64,000 nucleotides of DNA, taken from the NCBI RefSeq assembly GCF_900129565.1, contig NZ_FQWD01000001.1:62001-126000 (forward strand), given 5' to 3'. The DNA is from Marisediminitalea aggregata. GTDB lineage: Bacteria > Pseudomonadota > Gammaproteobacteria > Enterobacterales > Alteromonadaceae. The notes beneath the pieces were generated by a model. It was not told the DNA's origin and ran no database searches. It was given only the letters and a program-made list of their open reading frames with translations. Of the stretch, positions 9,225 to 19,315 are shown piece after piece. The stretch's first letter is position 1, and each line of letters opens with the position of its first letter. A program made the translations under genes and the position numbers.

Positions 9225-10115
9225 TTATTTACCGCCGCCAGTGCGCGACTTCATATAACGGAAGAAGTCACTGTCCGGCTCAACTACCAACACATCATCT
9301 TTGCTGTTGAAGCTGGAGCGGTACGCGTCCATGCTGCGCAGGAAGCCATAGAACTCAGGATTCTTTGAATAGGCTTCAGCGTAGATTTGCGCTGCGGTCG
9401 CATCACCTTCACCGCGTAACTGACGCGCGTTACGTTCAGCATCAGCCAGCATTACGGTAACTTTAGCTTCAATGTTCGCCTTGATAACCTCAGCCTGCTC
9501 CTGACCTTGTGAACGGTGTTCACGCGCCACACCAGCACGCTCTGCACGCATACGCTGGAAAATAGAGTTACTGACTTCAGTTGGCAGGTTGATTTGCTTC
9601 ACCCGTACGTCAACAATTTCAATGCCCAGTTCGTCAGACGATGTGGAGGCTTGTTCCATGGCGCGTTCCATTAACTCGGTGCGCTCACCAGAAACAATCT
9701 GCGAAATAGTCCGGCTACCAAACTCTGTTCTTAGGCCGTTGTTCACCTTTTGCTTAAGCAGCGCTTCAGCTTGCAGCTTGTTACCGCCGTTTGTAGACAG
9801 ATAGTAACGTGCGAAGTCTTTGATGCGCCATTTCACATAGGAATTCACGATCAGGTCTTTCTTCTCCGACGTTACAAAACGGTCTGGTGAATCATCCAGT
9901 GTTTGAATACGCGCGTCTAACGAGCGCACGGTATCAATAAACGGCAGTTTGAAGTGCAGACCTGGTTCAAACACTTTGGTTTGACCGGTTGTATTGTCAC
10001 GCTGAACTTTACCGAACTGAATAACAATGGCGCGCTGGCCTTCTTTCACTACGAAAAGTGACCCTGAGCCCATCACCACCAGCGTGATGAGTAATGCAAT
10101 AAATAAATTCTTCAT
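9225..10115 (-). CDS. hflC: HflC, modulator of FtsH protease
   Basis: Inner-membrane SPFH/prohibitin-family protein of 296 residues. One N-terminal membrane anchor (residues 3-21), then the SPFH domain starting VVKEGQRAIVIQFGKV and including GLHFKLPFIDTVRSLDAR. A helical region rich in Glu/Ala/Arg (REHRSQGQEQAEVIKANIEA) follows, then the conserved DAYRSSFNSKDDVLVVEPDS. With HflK it forms the large ring complex that encloses FtsH and limits its access to membrane substrates. It is the last gene of hfq-hflX-hflK-hflC, six bases after hflK. Confidence 0.97.
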   Translation of the reverse strand: MKNLFIALLITLVVMGSGSLFVVKEGQRAIVIQFGKVQRDNTTGQTKVFEPGLHFKLPFIDTVRSLDARIQTLDDSPDRFVTSEKKDLIVNSYVKWRIKDFARYYLSTNGGNKLQAEALLKQKVNNGLRTEFGSRTISQIVSGERTELMERAMEQASTSSDELGIEIVDVRVKQINLPTEVSNSIFQRMRAERAGVAREHRSQGQEQAEVIKANIEAKVTVMLADAERNARQLRGEGDATAAQIYAEAYSKNPEFYGFLRSMDAYRSSFNSKDDVLVVEPDSDFFRYMKSRTGGGK

Positions 10116-10121
10116 CAGTGC

Positions 10122-11291
10122 TTATCTCCCACCACGAACGCTGTCACCGCGTAAACCAGACGACGTTGTTGGCGTTACGCGCGTACCGCTCGTATTGCCA
10201 CTGTTCACGTTCTGCAGGCCTTCCAGCGTGTTGCGCATACGGTTTATGGTTGTACTGCTGGAGTTCTGACCGTCCATAATCTTATCGAGCGGCAGATACA
10301 TGATGTTGTTACCACCTTCACCACTGTCTACCATGATCTTACTGGTGTTAGAGAACACCTGCTCCATGGTCTCAAGGTAAATACGCTGACGGGTAACTTC
10401 AGGCGCTTTTTCAAACTGAGGCAGTAATTCACTGAAGCGGGCAACCTCACCCTGCGCTTCCAGAATCACACGCTCTTTATAGGCCTGAGCTTCTTCGTTC
10501 ATACGATTAACCTGACCACGTGCACGTGGTTCCATTTCACGGGCATAGGCTTCTGCTTCACGAATGAAGCGCTGCTCATCTTCTTGTGCGGCAATCGCGT
10601 CATCAAAGGCGTCTTTCACTTCTTCTGGCGGACGTGCGTCCTTGAAGTTCATATCAACAATAGCAACACCAATGTTGTACGGTGCCAGGATGCCTTCAAG
10701 CTCTTCCCATACGCGTTGACGGGTAACTTCACGACCGTCGGTTAGCACGTCATCCATGCTTGAATGACCTACAACATAACGAATGGCACTGTCCAAAGCC
10801 TGACTCAGGCTCATTTCCGGGCTGGTTACGGCAAATGTCCAGCGGTACGGGTCAACGACCCGGTACTGCACTTCCATCTGTACACTCACCACGTTCTCAT
10901 CTTCGGTAAGCATAGAACCTGAAGATGACTGATAGCGGATAGATTGCACGTCTACCGGGATCACAGTATCGATAAAGGTCGGTTTCCAACGGAGTCCTGG
11001 CTCAACCTGAGAATGGTATTGGCCGAAGCGAAGTACAACACCCAACTGGGCTTCGCGAATGGTGTAGAAACCACTCACCACGTACACCACGATAAGCAAA
11101 CCAACAATAAGTGCTGCACCAACACCGCCGAGTTTCTTACCGGAACCGCCGCCGTCGCCACCGCCCATCTTACCGAGCTTACCAAACAGATTTTTAAACA
11201 CGTCATCCAGATCGGGAGGCCCTTGATCACGGCCGCCACGATTCTTCCACGGGTCGTTATTCTTATTACCACCCGGCTCATTCCAAGCCAT
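10122..11291 (-). CDS. hflK: HflK, modulator of FtsH protease
   Basis: Partner of HflC, 389 residues. Features: Gly/Asp-rich cytoplasmic N-terminus (WNEPGGNKNNDPWKNRGG; GGGDGGGSGKKLGG), one membrane segment (about residues 58-76), the SPFH domain with FYTIREAQLGVVLRFGQY and GLRWKPTFIDTVIPVD, and the conserved region IVDMNFKDARPPEEVKDAFD. The C-terminus LPLDKIMDG is typical and is followed by a low-complexity Ser/Thr/Asn/Gly tail. ATG 11291. The 142 bases between hflX and hflK may hold an additional promoter. Confidence 0.97.
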   Translation of the reverse strand: MAWNEPGGNKNNDPWKNRGGRDQGPPDLDDVFKNLFGKLGKMGGGDGGGSGKKLGGVGAALIVGLLIVVYVVSGFYTIREAQLGVVLRFGQYHSQVEPGLRWKPTFIDTVIPVDVQSIRYQSSSGSMLTEDENVVSVQMEVQYRVVDPYRWTFAVTSPEMSLSQALDSAIRYVVGHSSMDDVLTDGREVTRQRVWEELEGILAPYNIGVAIVDMNFKDARPPEEVKDAFDDAIAAQEDEQRFIREAEAYAREMEPRARGQVNRMNEEAQAYKERVILEAQGEVARFSELLPQFEKAPEVTRQRIYLETMEQVFSNTSKIMVDSGEGGNNIMYLPLDKIMDGQNSSSTTINRMRNTLEGLQNVNSGNTSGTRVTPTTSSGLRGDSVRGGR

Positions 11292-11433
11292 GCTAATACT
11301 CCGTAAAAAAAAATTATTATTTAATACTGAATTCTATTCGTTTTAGATTGCAAAACCTACGGGCGTTGCACGAAGTCATTCATGATTATGTACATTTCAT
11401 CGCAATTATAGGTGCTAAAGCCCTAACGCTGCA

Positions 11434-12723
11434 TTAATGCTTTACTACAAACTGTGACAAACTGTTATCTAACCGCTTTTCCAATCGGTTCCAGTCTGCT
11501 GCAGGCATACGAACATCTACCACCCAATCGCCCTGTGAATCGTAGGATTGCTCAGCAATACAATCCAGCTCATACAATACACCGCGCAGGCGGCTTTGTG
11601 CAGGTGGAATTTTCAGGGTGTAACTCACCATGCTCTGCGCTAAACATTCATTGAGGGCAGTTAACAGGAGTTCAACCCCCACACCGGTTTTAGCTGATAA
11701 CCACACGCGAATCGGCATGCCGTTTTCGTCGCGGTCAATTTTGGGTTCAACTTCTTCCAGTTGATCGATCTTATTACACACAATCAACTGTGGAATATCG
11801 CCGGCCTCAATTTCCTCTAATACCGCGTTCACTTCGTCCATGGTCTCGAGGTAATTGGCGGCTGAATAATCCACAACATGCAGCAACAAATCGGCTTCCT
11901 GAGTTTCTTGCAATGTCGCTTTAAATGCGGCAACCAAATCGTGTGGCAAATGCCGGATAAACCCTACGGTGTCTGCCAGGATAACCGGCCCTAATTCCTT
12001 CAGCTCGACTTTGCGCAGTGTTGGGTCCAGTGTGGCAAACAACTGGTCAGCTGCGTATACGTCCGCATCGGTAATGTGATTAAACAGGGTGGATTTACCC
12101 GCGTTGGTATAACCCACCAGCGACAAAGTAGGAATTTCAGCGCGTTTCCGGGAGCGACGTCCCTGTTCGCGCTGTTTAGCAACTTTTTCAAGCCGCCGAA
12201 GAATAGTTTTGATGCGCCCGCGAAGTAATCGTCGGTCAGTCTCTAACTGCGTCTCACCTGGCCCGCGAAGACCAATCCCGCCCTTTTGACGCTCAAGGTG
12301 TGTCCAGCCTCGGATCAATCGGGTAGAAATGTGACGAAGTTGCGCGAGTTCCACCTGAAGTTTACCTTCGTGAGTTCTCGCACGCTGAGCAAAGATATCC
12401 AGAATGAGGCCTGTGCGGTCGATAACCCGGCACTTACAAACAGCCTCGAGGTTACGCTCTTGAGAAGGCGATAGAGCGTGATTGAAAATAACCACATTCG
12501 CCTCGTGCGCTTTTACAGCAGCAGCGATCTCTTCTGCTTTACCCGTACCAACAAAGTACTTGGGCTGCGGAGAACTGCGGGAAGTGGTAATAACATCAAC
12601 CGGGTTTACACCAGCCGACGATACGAGAAGTTCCAGCTCAGCTAAGTCTTCACGACTATCTTCGTCGGCAAAATTGACATGAACAAGTATAGCCTGTTCA
12701 CCGGCTTCATAACGGTCAAACAA
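11434..12723 (-). CDS. hflX: Ribosome-associated GTPase HflX
   Basis: GTPase that binds the 50S subunit and splits or rescues stalled ribosomes, 429 residues. The N-terminal HflX domain contains HPKYFVGxGKAxEI-type sequence (QPKYFVGTGKAEEI) and NHALSPSQERNLE; a basic linker GWTHLERQKGGIGLRGPG precedes the G domain: G1 GYTNAGKSTLFN, G3 DTVGFI, G4 NKID, G5 SAK. The start codon is TTG at 12723, preceded by AAGG nine bases upstream; the resulting MFDRYEAGEQ matches the family N-terminus. Seventeen bases downstream of hfq. Confidence 0.97.
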   Translation of the reverse strand: MFDRYEAGEQAILVHVNFADEDSREDLAELELLVSSAGVNPVDVITTSRSSPQPKYFVGTGKAEEIAAAVKAHEANVVIFNHALSPSQERNLEAVCKCRVIDRTGLILDIFAQRARTHEGKLQVELAQLRHISTRLIRGWTHLERQKGGIGLRGPGETQLETDRRLLRGRIKTILRRLEKVAKQREQGRRSRKRAEIPTLSLVGYTNAGKSTLFNHITDADVYAADQLFATLDPTLRKVELKELGPVILADTVGFIRHLPHDLVAAFKATLQETQEADLLLHVVDYSAANYLETMDEVNAVLEEIEAGDIPQLIVCNKIDQLEEVEPKIDRDENGMPIRVWLSAKTGVGVELLLTALNECLAQSMVSYTLKIPPAQSRLRGVLYELDCIAEQSYDSQGDWVVDVRMPAADWNRLEKRLDNSLSQFVVKH

Positions 12724-12740
12724 GCGTGTTACCTTTGCAA

Positions 12741-12989
12741 TTACTCACTTTTGTTCTCAGCGTCCCCTTGAGCACTTGGCATTGTAATGGCACGAGAAGG
12801 CACAACAGTAGAAATAGCGTGCTTATAGACCATTTGGCTTACAGTGTTTTTTAACAGGATAACAAACTGGTCAAATGACTCTACCTGCCCTTGGAGTTTG
12901 ATACCGTTAACCAGATAAATGGAAACGGGAATACGCTCCTTGCGTAATGCGTTTAAAAATGGGTCTTGTAATGATTGCCCTTTAGCCAT
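12741..12989 (-). CDS. hfq: RNA chaperone Hfq
   Basis: Sm-like hexameric protein that pairs small RNAs with mRNAs, 82 residues. Sm1 and Sm2 motifs are intact: [20 protein letters not shown] with the proximal-face residues Q8/D9/F-type, [17 protein letters not shown], and the C-terminal [13 protein letters not shown] containing the YKHA motif. The C-terminal tail is short (about 15 residues), shorter than in E. coli (102 residues). It lies between miaA (83 bases upstream) and hflX. Confidence 0.98.
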   Translation of the reverse strand: MAKGQSLQDPFLNALRKERIPVSIYLVNGIKLQGQVESFDQFVILLKNTVSQMVYKHAISTVVPSRAITMPSAQGDAENKSE

Positions 12990-13072
12990 TTCAAATCCTT
13001 AGTTTTTATTATTAAACCGACAAATTTTTCAATTTGCCCCAGCGCTTTTGCTTTATATCACACTTCCTTAAA

Positions 13073-13999
13073 TCAAAGTGTGACTTTTGCAGTAATTTTA
13101 GTCAAATTATCTTTAGCAAATGTGTCAAGCCAGGTTAACTCCGACCAGCCACGCAACCAGGTCAACTGGCGTTTAGCTAACTGTCTTGTCGCAATAATAC
13201 CTCTATCGCGCATGTCTGCATAGCTTAGCTCACCGTTAAGGTATTGCCACACTTGCCTGTATCCCACCGAACGAATCGATGGCATGTCCTCATTTAAGTC
13301 TCCGCGTTGATATAATTTTTCGACTTCAGCGACCAGCCCTTGCTCCAACATTAAGTCGAATCGCTGGGCTATACGATCATGTAACACAGCACGGTCCTGC
13401 GGCGCAATGGCAAATTGTTCTATGTTATACGGACAACGTGTAGTTGCCTGTTGCTGCCAGTGCGTCAATGTCTGCCCACTACTGCGATACACTTCCAGCG
13501 CCCGGGTCAGTCTCTGCGGGTCATTGGGGTGAATACGGGCAGCAGCCACCGGGTCGATCACAGCTAATTCATCATGCAAGACCTGCCAGCCTTTTTCCTC
13601 GGCTTCACGGGCAATGTCGTCGCGAATCTTTGTGTCCGATTTAGGTAGGGGCGAAATTCCATTTATCAAGGCATTAAAGTACATAATTGTCCCACCTGCC
13701 AGAATTGGCAGTTTACCTCTACTATGAATTTCACCAATCAGGCGTGTCGCATCCTTTACAAATTCAGCAACGGAGTAGGCCTCATTGGGCTCAATAATGT
13801 CGACAAGCCAGTGTGGCGCAATGGCCATTTCTTCGGGTGTGGGCTTAGCCGTACCAATATCCATATGACGGTATACCAGCGCCGAGTCGACGCTGATAAT
13901 CTCTGCGGGTATGTGTTTGGCTAACTCCAGGGCAAGGCCCGTCTTTCCTGAGGCCGTCGGTCCCATAATGGCCACTACCGGGCCAGTTTGACTCGTCAT
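13073..13999 (-). CDS. miaA: tRNA dimethylallyltransferase MiaA
   Basis: Adds a dimethylallyl group to A37 of tRNAs reading UNN codons, the first step to ms2i6A. 308 residues. P-loop [18 protein letters not shown] at the N-terminus, then [20 protein letters not shown] (substrate Asp), [38 protein letters not shown] and [12 protein letters not shown] with [17 protein letters not shown] 13999 lies four bases after the mutL stop, so the two are almost certainly co-transcribed. Confidence 0.98.
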   Translation of the reverse strand: MTSQTGPVVAIMGPTASGKTGLALELAKHIPAEIISVDSALVYRHMDIGTAKPTPEEMAIAPHWLVDIIEPNEAYSVAEFVKDATRLIGEIHSRGKLPILAGGTIMYFNALINGISPLPKSDTKIRDDIAREAEEKGWQVLHDELAVIDPVAAARIHPNDPQRLTRALEVYRSSGQTLTHWQQQATTRCPYNIEQFAIAPQDRAVLHDRIAQRFDLMLEQGLVAEVEKLYQRGDLNEDMPSIRSVGYRQVWQYLNGELSYADMRDRGIIATRQLAKRQLTWLRGWSELTWLDTFAKDNLTKITAKVTL

Positions 14000-14003
14000 C
14001 GTG

Positions 14004-15833
14004 TTATTCTTTTTCTATCCACTGCATTAGCGCTTGTTGCGATTTTTTCGCACCACAAGCCTTTAGTATGTCCGATTGTGAAGAAATCGCCAGTTGGTCG
14101 AACCAGCGCCATAATGTATCGGGTTGATATGCCTGCGCGGCCAGAGAATTCGCCAGCGCAATAGTAAGTGACTCAACACTGTCAGGCTGCGCTTCGCAAA
14201 TCTGCGGAAACAATGCTGCCCAGGGTAATTGACGCAGCGGTGCTGGCACTTTCAACAGGCGGGTTTTGCCAGCGTTACAGTGCAATTCAAAAGCGAACTC
14301 CTCAAACACGGCAGACGCTGCTGCATTAACAGCCTGACTGACACTGACTGGCATCAATAAAGGCTGAGCAACCAGTTGACCTTCCAATATAGCTGCAAGC
14401 CAAGGCTGATAGAGTGAGTTTACCGATAATAGCCAGCACCGTTCGGCATCTGAATCAGCATAAAGCCGGGCAGATTCACCCAACGGCAAAAACGCTATAC
14501 CTTTGCCATCAGCCTGAACAGCACTGTTAACGCTCTCATCTGTAGGTGTCATCAACTGCTGATAATGCTGCTGATAGCCAGTGCTTACCTGCTGAGAACC
14601 GGCTGAATATGGGCGTCCTGACACGCCCCGGCTACCGGCACTGCCTGCTACCCCCGCCCTGTGTGACGAAGTTGGCCCGGATTGATTGGGTTGGTCGCTT
14701 TGCCCCGTGAAGCCGGTTGGTGATTGAGACGGTGACGCTGGCTGAAACTGGCTGTCCTGATGGCTTTCCCGTACAACGGGTGACAGCGGACGAATATAAT
14801 CGTGTCCGGTATCTTGCTGTATGTCATGATCAACTGCGAAATCACTGCTTTCGCTCAGCGCATCACACACGGTCTTACAAATAAAGTCATGAACCAGCCT
14901 GCCTTGCTGAAAGCGGACCTCGTGCTTGGCAGGATGCACATTCACGTCGACTTCACGTGGGTCAATGGTGAGGTAAACCACAAAGGCGGGTTGCTCAGCA
15001 CTTCCCAACACCGAATCATACGCCTGACGCAACGCGTGCAATATCAATTTATCGCGCATACCGCGACCATTGACAAAACTGTACTGGCAGTCATTGCTGC
15101 TGCGAAGCTGGCGAGCGTCGCCCAGCCAGGCTTCGAGCTTAATAGACGCATAGTCACACTGGGTGTGGATAGCTTGCTGCACAAACTTTTGTCCGCATAC
15201 CTGCCCGACTCTTACCGCCAGATCGTTTGAGCCGGCAAAACGCTTGGTGACCTTGCCATTGTGGCGCAACACAAACGTGACGTCCGGGCGGCTAAGGGCA
15301 ATGCGTTTGATCACCTCTTCAATGTGCTGATATTCGGTTTTTTCAGTGCGCAGAAACTTACGGCGGGCAGGCGTATTATAAAAAATATCCATCACGTCAA
15401 TGGTTGTGCCGTCGGGGTGGGCCGCAGGCTGGACCTGCACTGCCATATCACGCCCTTCACAACACGCTTGCCAGGCCTGCTCTTGGGCTGCTGGTTTGGA
15501 CGTCAACGTCAGACGGCTTACCGCAGAAATACTGGCAAGTGCCTCACCGCGAAAACCCAATGAAAGTATTTGTTCCAGATCGTCCAGTGTAGATATTTTA
15601 CTGGTGGCATGTCGCGACAGCGCAAGTTCTAGCTCGTGCTTTGCTATGCCACTGCCGTTGTCCCGCAGTTTAATGCGCTTGTGTCCGCCTTTTTCGATAT
15701 CCAGTTCAATGCGATTCGCCCCCGCGTCCAAACTGTTCTCAACCAGTTCTTTCACAACGGAAGCCGGGCGCTCGACAACTTCTCCGGCAGCGATCTGGTT
15801 GGCAAGTCGAGGTGGCAATAGCTGAATGGGCAA
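14004..15833 (-). CDS. mutL: DNA mismatch repair protein MutL
   Basis: Mismatch repair mediator between MutS and MutH/UvrD, 609 residues. GHKL ATPase domain: [20 protein letters not shown] (motif I with the catalytic Glu), [10 protein letters not shown] (N/D metal site), [13 protein letters not shown] and [12 protein letters not shown]. Then the transducer domain with [15 protein letters not shown] linker of about 100 residues rich in Gln, Ser, Gly and Pro (residues 350-450) leads to the dimerisation domain. The DQHAxxER endonuclease motif was not found, as expected for a MutH-containing lineage. Start is TTG at 15833 with AGGA seven bases upstream; [13 protein letters not shown] is the standard N-terminus. 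Confidence 0.97.
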   Translation of the reverse strand: MPIQLLPPRLANQIAAGEVVERPASVVKELVENSLDAGANRIELDIEKGGHKRIKLRDNGSGIAKHELELALSRHATSKISTLDDLEQILSLGFRGEALASISAVSRLTLTSKPAAQEQAWQACCEGRDMAVQVQPAAHPDGTTIDVMDIFYNTPARRKFLRTEKTEYQHIEEVIKRIALSRPDVTFVLRHNGKVTKRFAGSNDLAVRVGQVCGQKFVQQAIHTQCDYASIKLEAWLGDARQLRSSNDCQYSFVNGRGMRDKLILHALRQAYDSVLGSAEQPAFVVYLTIDPREVDVNVHPAKHEVRFQQGRLVHDFICKTVCDALSESSDFAVDHDIQQDTGHDYIRPLSPVVRESHQDSQFQPASPSQSPTGFTGQSDQPNQSGPTSSHRAGVAGSAGSRGVSGRPYSAGSQQVSTGYQQHYQQLMTPTDESVNSAVQADGKGIAFLPLGESARLYADSDAERCWLLSVNSLYQPWLAAILEGQLVAQPLLMPVSVSQAVNAAASAVFEEFAFELHCNAGKTRLLKVPAPLRQLPWAALFPQICEAQPDSVESLTIALANSLAAQAYQPDTLWRWFDQLAISSQSDILKACGAKKSQQALMQWIEKE

Positions 15834-15886
15834 GGGCGTTCCTGTGTATTTTGCTTGAAAACTTGTGTAACGGCGTGCGGCGTAAA

Positions 15887-17203
15887 TCAGGTACTGGGAA
15901 TGGTAAGCACCTGCCCGATTCGCACCATGTCGCTGGTGAGGTTATTGGCACGTTTGATACTGCTTACCTTCACGTTGTAACGCTGCGCTAACAACGACAA
16001 AGACTCGCCACTGCGCACTTTATGGGTGCGATTTTCCGCTTTGCGAGACGCCCACAGTGTACCATCGGGCGGGGTTTGCTCAAAATAGCGTTTTGTGGCG
16101 CTAAACATGGCATCAGCCAATTGCTGACGGTATTTAGACCAGTTGAGATTCTTCTCTTCCTGAGGATTTGAGATAAATCCGACCTCAACAAGAATCGACG
16201 GGATATCCGGCGCGGTTAATACCGCCAGACTGGCGGCCTGGGGCGATCGTTTGTGCAGTCGGGTTACGCCTTTTAATTCACTGATGACCTTCTTGCTTAA
16301 GTCATAGCTGGTCGACATGGAGTGGTCCATAGACAAACCCAGAATGGTTTCCGCCAGATAGCGCTCGGACGCGTTGTCTGAAATCACCTCGGCTGCGCCA
16401 CCTAACAATTCGGAATGTCGCTCTGTTTTTTCCAGCCAGCGACCTAATTCACTGTCGGCGCGACGCATAGACAACACCCACACCGAACCGCCTCTGGGTT
16501 CAGGCTGCGTGAAGGCATCGGCATGAATAGAAATCAGTAAGTCGGCTTTGTGCTGACGCGCCACTTCCGGGCGTTTGTTGGGTGAAATATAGTAGTCACC
16601 ATTACGCGTCATAACTGCCCGCATACCGGCTTCTTTGTTAATGCGATCTTCCAGCATTTTGGCAATGCTAAGGGTAATATTCTTTTCGTAGGTACCGGCA
16701 GGCCCAATTGAACCAGGGTCTTTACCACCATGACCGGCATCTATCGCAACAATGATATCCCGGTCACGACTGGATTGATTCATATCGAGCACCACACCAC
16801 TGCTTTGTGGGGCCGAGTCGAGTAAATCTACCACAAGTCTGTGCCCCAGGTTGTCGGCCGGAGGCACCGCGAACAGCGACGTTTCCGCTTTACGGGCGAG
16901 TTCAATCACCACGCGCGTAGAAGCTTTATTTTTGGGCGTTGAATAGCGAACCTTGTTCAGTAAGCTGCCCGTGTTGTCTAATTTAAGCGGGGTGTCACTG
17001 CGGGTATCAGCAAGGTCGATAACCAGTCGATGTGGATTACTCAACGTAAAATAGGTGAATTCGGGCGCGTTTTTCAGATCAAAAACCACCCGCGTGCTGG
17101 CGCTGGTTGGCCATACCCGAACGTCTTTGATGTCGTTGCTTGCTAAAGCGTTAAACGCTAGTAAGCACCAACTTAGTAGTAATATTAATTTACCGCGCAA
17201 CAT
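15887..17203 (-). CDS. amiB: N-acetylmuramoyl-L-alanine amidase AmiB-like (AMIN-Amidase_3-LysM)
   Basis: Periplasmic septal peptidoglycan amidase, 438 residues. Signal peptide ends near ALASND (residue 23). AMIN domain (about 25-130) starts [17 protein letters not shown]. The Amidase_3 catalytic domain begins [17 protein letters not shown] (Zn His and Glu ligands follow in [15 protein letters not shown]), with [10 protein letters not shown] and the catalytic Glu in [17 protein letters not shown]-terminal LysM module ([20 protein letters not shown]) binds glycan. Cuts amide bonds to split daughter cells. It is upstream of mutL in the same direction, 53 bases apart, an arrangement common in gammaproteobacteria. 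Confidence 0.95.
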   Translation of the reverse strand: MLRGKLILLLSWCLLAFNALASNDIKDVRVWPTSASTRVVFDLKNAPEFTYFTLSNPHRLVIDLADTRSDTPLKLDNTGSLLNKVRYSTPKNKASTRVVIELARKAETSLFAVPPADNLGHRLVVDLLDSAPQSSGVVLDMNQSSRDRDIIVAIDAGHGGKDPGSIGPAGTYEKNITLSIAKMLEDRINKEAGMRAVMTRNGDYYISPNKRPEVARQHKADLLISIHADAFTQPEPRGGSVWVLSMRRADSELGRWLEKTERHSELLGGAAEVISDNASERYLAETILGLSMDHSMSTSYDLSKKVISELKGVTRLHKRSPQAASLAVLTAPDIPSILVEVGFISNPQEEKNLNWSKYRQQLADAMFSATKRYFEQTPPDGTLWASRKAENRTHKVRSGESLSLLAQRYNVKVSSIKRANNLTSDMVRIGQVLTIPST

Positions 17204-17285
17204 GACAAGCCCTGGTCATCAATTGTAGTTATTCAGGCTGTGTAATCCAATGGGTACACCGTCTTGCCAGCATTCCGGCCAGCCG

Positions 17286-17768
17286 TTAAATGCGTTTACA
17301 CTGCTGCAAAATCGCCTGTCCCGTCTGCGATTCCGCGTTCACACTGAAACGACGTCCCGTACCATTTGATTCTATACTAATCACTAAATCCGCCGGTGCC
17401 AAGCATTGGCCCCCATTTTGCGGCCATTCGATCAAACAGATTTGATTCGTGTCGAAGTAGTCCCGGATACCCATAAACTCAAGTTCTTCCGGGTCCCCTA
17501 AACGGTACAAATCAAAATGATACAGCGTTAATTTGCCTAACTCATAAGGCTCCACCAGCGTATAGGTTGGACTCTTAACGTTGCCTGAATGGCCAAAAGC
17601 GCGGATAAAATAGCGGCTAAACGTCGTTTTACCCGCCCCCAAATCGCCCTGAAGGTAGATGATTACGCCTTTCGCTAGCTGCGACGTTGTGGCCGAAGCC
17701 AAATCAGCAGCAAGTTTCGCCGTATCGTCTTCACTTGCTGCATAAAAATCACCGTGTGCCGTGGTCAT
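17286..17768 (-). CDS. tsaE: tRNA t6A synthesis ATPase TsaE
   Basis: Small ATPase (160 residues) that works with TsaB/TsaD in making N6-threonylcarbamoyladenosine at A37 of ANN-decoding tRNAs. Walker [30 protein letters not shown], and [17 protein letters not shown] followed by IEWPQNGG are diagnostic. ATG 17768. It lies 41 bases after nnr and 82 bases before amiB on the same strand; the order nnr-tsaE-amiB-mutL-miaA-hfq is the one known from E. coli and relatives. Confidence 0.97.
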   Translation of the reverse strand: MTTAHGDFYAASEDDTAKLAADLASATTSQLAKGVIIYLQGDLGAGKTTFSRYFIRAFGHSGNVKSPTYTLVEPYELGKLTLYHFDLYRLGDPEELEFMGIRDYFDTNQICLIEWPQNGGQCLAPADLVISIESNGTGRRFSVNAESQTGQAILQQCKRI

Positions 17769-17809
17769 GGTTTACTTTTGCTTCCCAAAGCGGCGTGCAG
17801 GCACGCCTG

Positions 17810-19309
17810 TTACTGATTGATTAGCGCTCGCACAGATTCAAACAGGTCGCTGGCAAGCATGCCGCGCTCGCCGTATAAACGCGCCACTTCATCACCCGCT
17901 TTAGCATGGATAGATACACCGTATTTGGTGGCAATATCCTTACTTAGCCCCTGCGCAAGCAAAGCGCCAAGAATACCACTTAATACGTCGCCCATGCCAG
18001 CCGTGGCCATACCAGGGTTGCCGTGCTGACACACCCAGGTTTTAGTTTCATTATCAATAATGGTACCTGCGCCCTTTAACACACAAGTAGCATGGAATCG
18101 CTGAGCACATTGTTTCACGCTGTTAAAGCGATCCGCTTCGACTTCATCTACCGACATATTCAGTAGTCTCGCGGCTTCGCCAGCATGTGGGGTAAGAATA
18201 CAATCAGTAATGGAGTACGACAGTGCATGCTTGCTGAGTAGATTTAGCGCGTCTGCATCGATCACCATGGGTTTTGGGTGAGTCTGACAGTGTTTCATAG
18301 CCAGTTCGAATGCTGCCAGCGCCCAGTCGTCCTGCCCCAAGCCAGGTCCAATAACGACACACGATGCCCAGTCCAGTGCTTCGTGCAAGTTATCACAGGT
18401 TACCATAAGCTCTGGCCGTCCGGCACTCACCTGTACCGTTGAACCTTCATGACAAAACACTTTCACCAGCCCGGCACCTGATCGCAACGCCGCCTCACCG
18501 GCAAGTCGAATTGCGCCAGCTGTGCCGCGGTTGCCGCCAATACACAACAACCGGCCATAAGTGCCTTTATGGCTGTGAACATCACGTGGGGCCAGCCCCT
18601 TAAATTGCTCAATATTCAGCAACGAACCGCACGAACGCGCCAGTTCAACAAACGTCTTACCGATACCTAAATCGTCGAATACCAGGGTACCGCAGGACTG
18701 TTTGCCCGCCCCGGTAGTCAGACCCGGTTTAATACCGACAAATGTCACGGTGACATCGGCTTCAACGCAGCGCCCTAACGACTGACCGGTATTGGCGTCT
18801 AGCCCGGATGGCACATCAATACTAACTACAGGTTTACCGGATTTATTCACCGCATCAATCACGTCAGCAAATTCATTGCGAATATAGCTGTTAATCCCAG
18901 TGCCCAGTAAGGCATCGATGACCAGACCGCATTTTACTAAATACCCTGGGTTAAACGGCTCTATCTTCCCGCCGGCATCCAGCCATTTTTGTTGCGCAAC
19001 ACCCGCATCCCCTTCGAGGATACGATGAGGTTCAATGGCGCAAAGTAGCACTTGCTTGCCCGCTTTTTTGGCATTGATTGCCGCAATGTAGCCGTCGCCC
19101 GCATTATTACCCTGCCCGACTAAAACCAAATACACATCGGTATTGGGTAACAGTAATTGTGACTGGTGGAACACGGCCTTACCGGCGCGCTCCATTAAGG
19201 TAAACATTTCAACGCCGGCTTTTTCTGCGGCGGTACGTTCATTTTCGCGTACCTGGTCGGCGCGATAGAGTTTATATGGTAAGCTGTCGATGAGTTGGGT
19301 ATCTAGCAT
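17810..19309 (-). CDS. nnr: Bifunctional NAD(P)H-hydrate epimerase / dehydratase
   Basis: Repairs hydrated NAD(P)H. 499 residues, two domains. The N-terminal YjeF epimerase part has VGQGNNAGDGYIAA, DALLGTG and SIDVPSGLDANTGQ. The C-terminal ribokinase-like dehydratase part has HKGTYGRLLCIGGNRGTAGA, VVIGPGLGQDDW, DADALNLL, LTPHAGEAARLL, VLKGAGTIID and the catalytic Asp in GNPGMATAGMGDVLSG. ATG 19309, head-to-head with queG with essentially no spacer, so promoters of each gene lie inside the other's coding region or start leaderless. Confidence 0.97.
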   Translation of the reverse strand: MLDTQLIDSLPYKLYRADQVRENERTAAEKAGVEMFTLMERAGKAVFHQSQLLLPNTDVYLVLVGQGNNAGDGYIAAINAKKAGKQVLLCAIEPHRILEGDAGVAQQKWLDAGGKIEPFNPGYLVKCGLVIDALLGTGINSYIRNEFADVIDAVNKSGKPVVSIDVPSGLDANTGQSLGRCVEADVTVTFVGIKPGLTTGAGKQSCGTLVFDDLGIGKTFVELARSCGSLLNIEQFKGLAPRDVHSHKGTYGRLLCIGGNRGTAGAIRLAGEAALRSGAGLVKVFCHEGSTVQVSAGRPELMVTCDNLHEALDWASCVVIGPGLGQDDWALAAFELAMKHCQTHPKPMVIDADALNLLSKHALSYSITDCILTPHAGEAARLLNMSVDEVEADRFNSVKQCAQRFHATCVLKGAGTIIDNETKTWVCQHGNPGMATAGMGDVLSGILGALLAQGLSKDIATKYGVSIHAKAGDEVARLYGERGMLASDLFESVRALINQ

Positions 19310-19315
19310 GTGTAC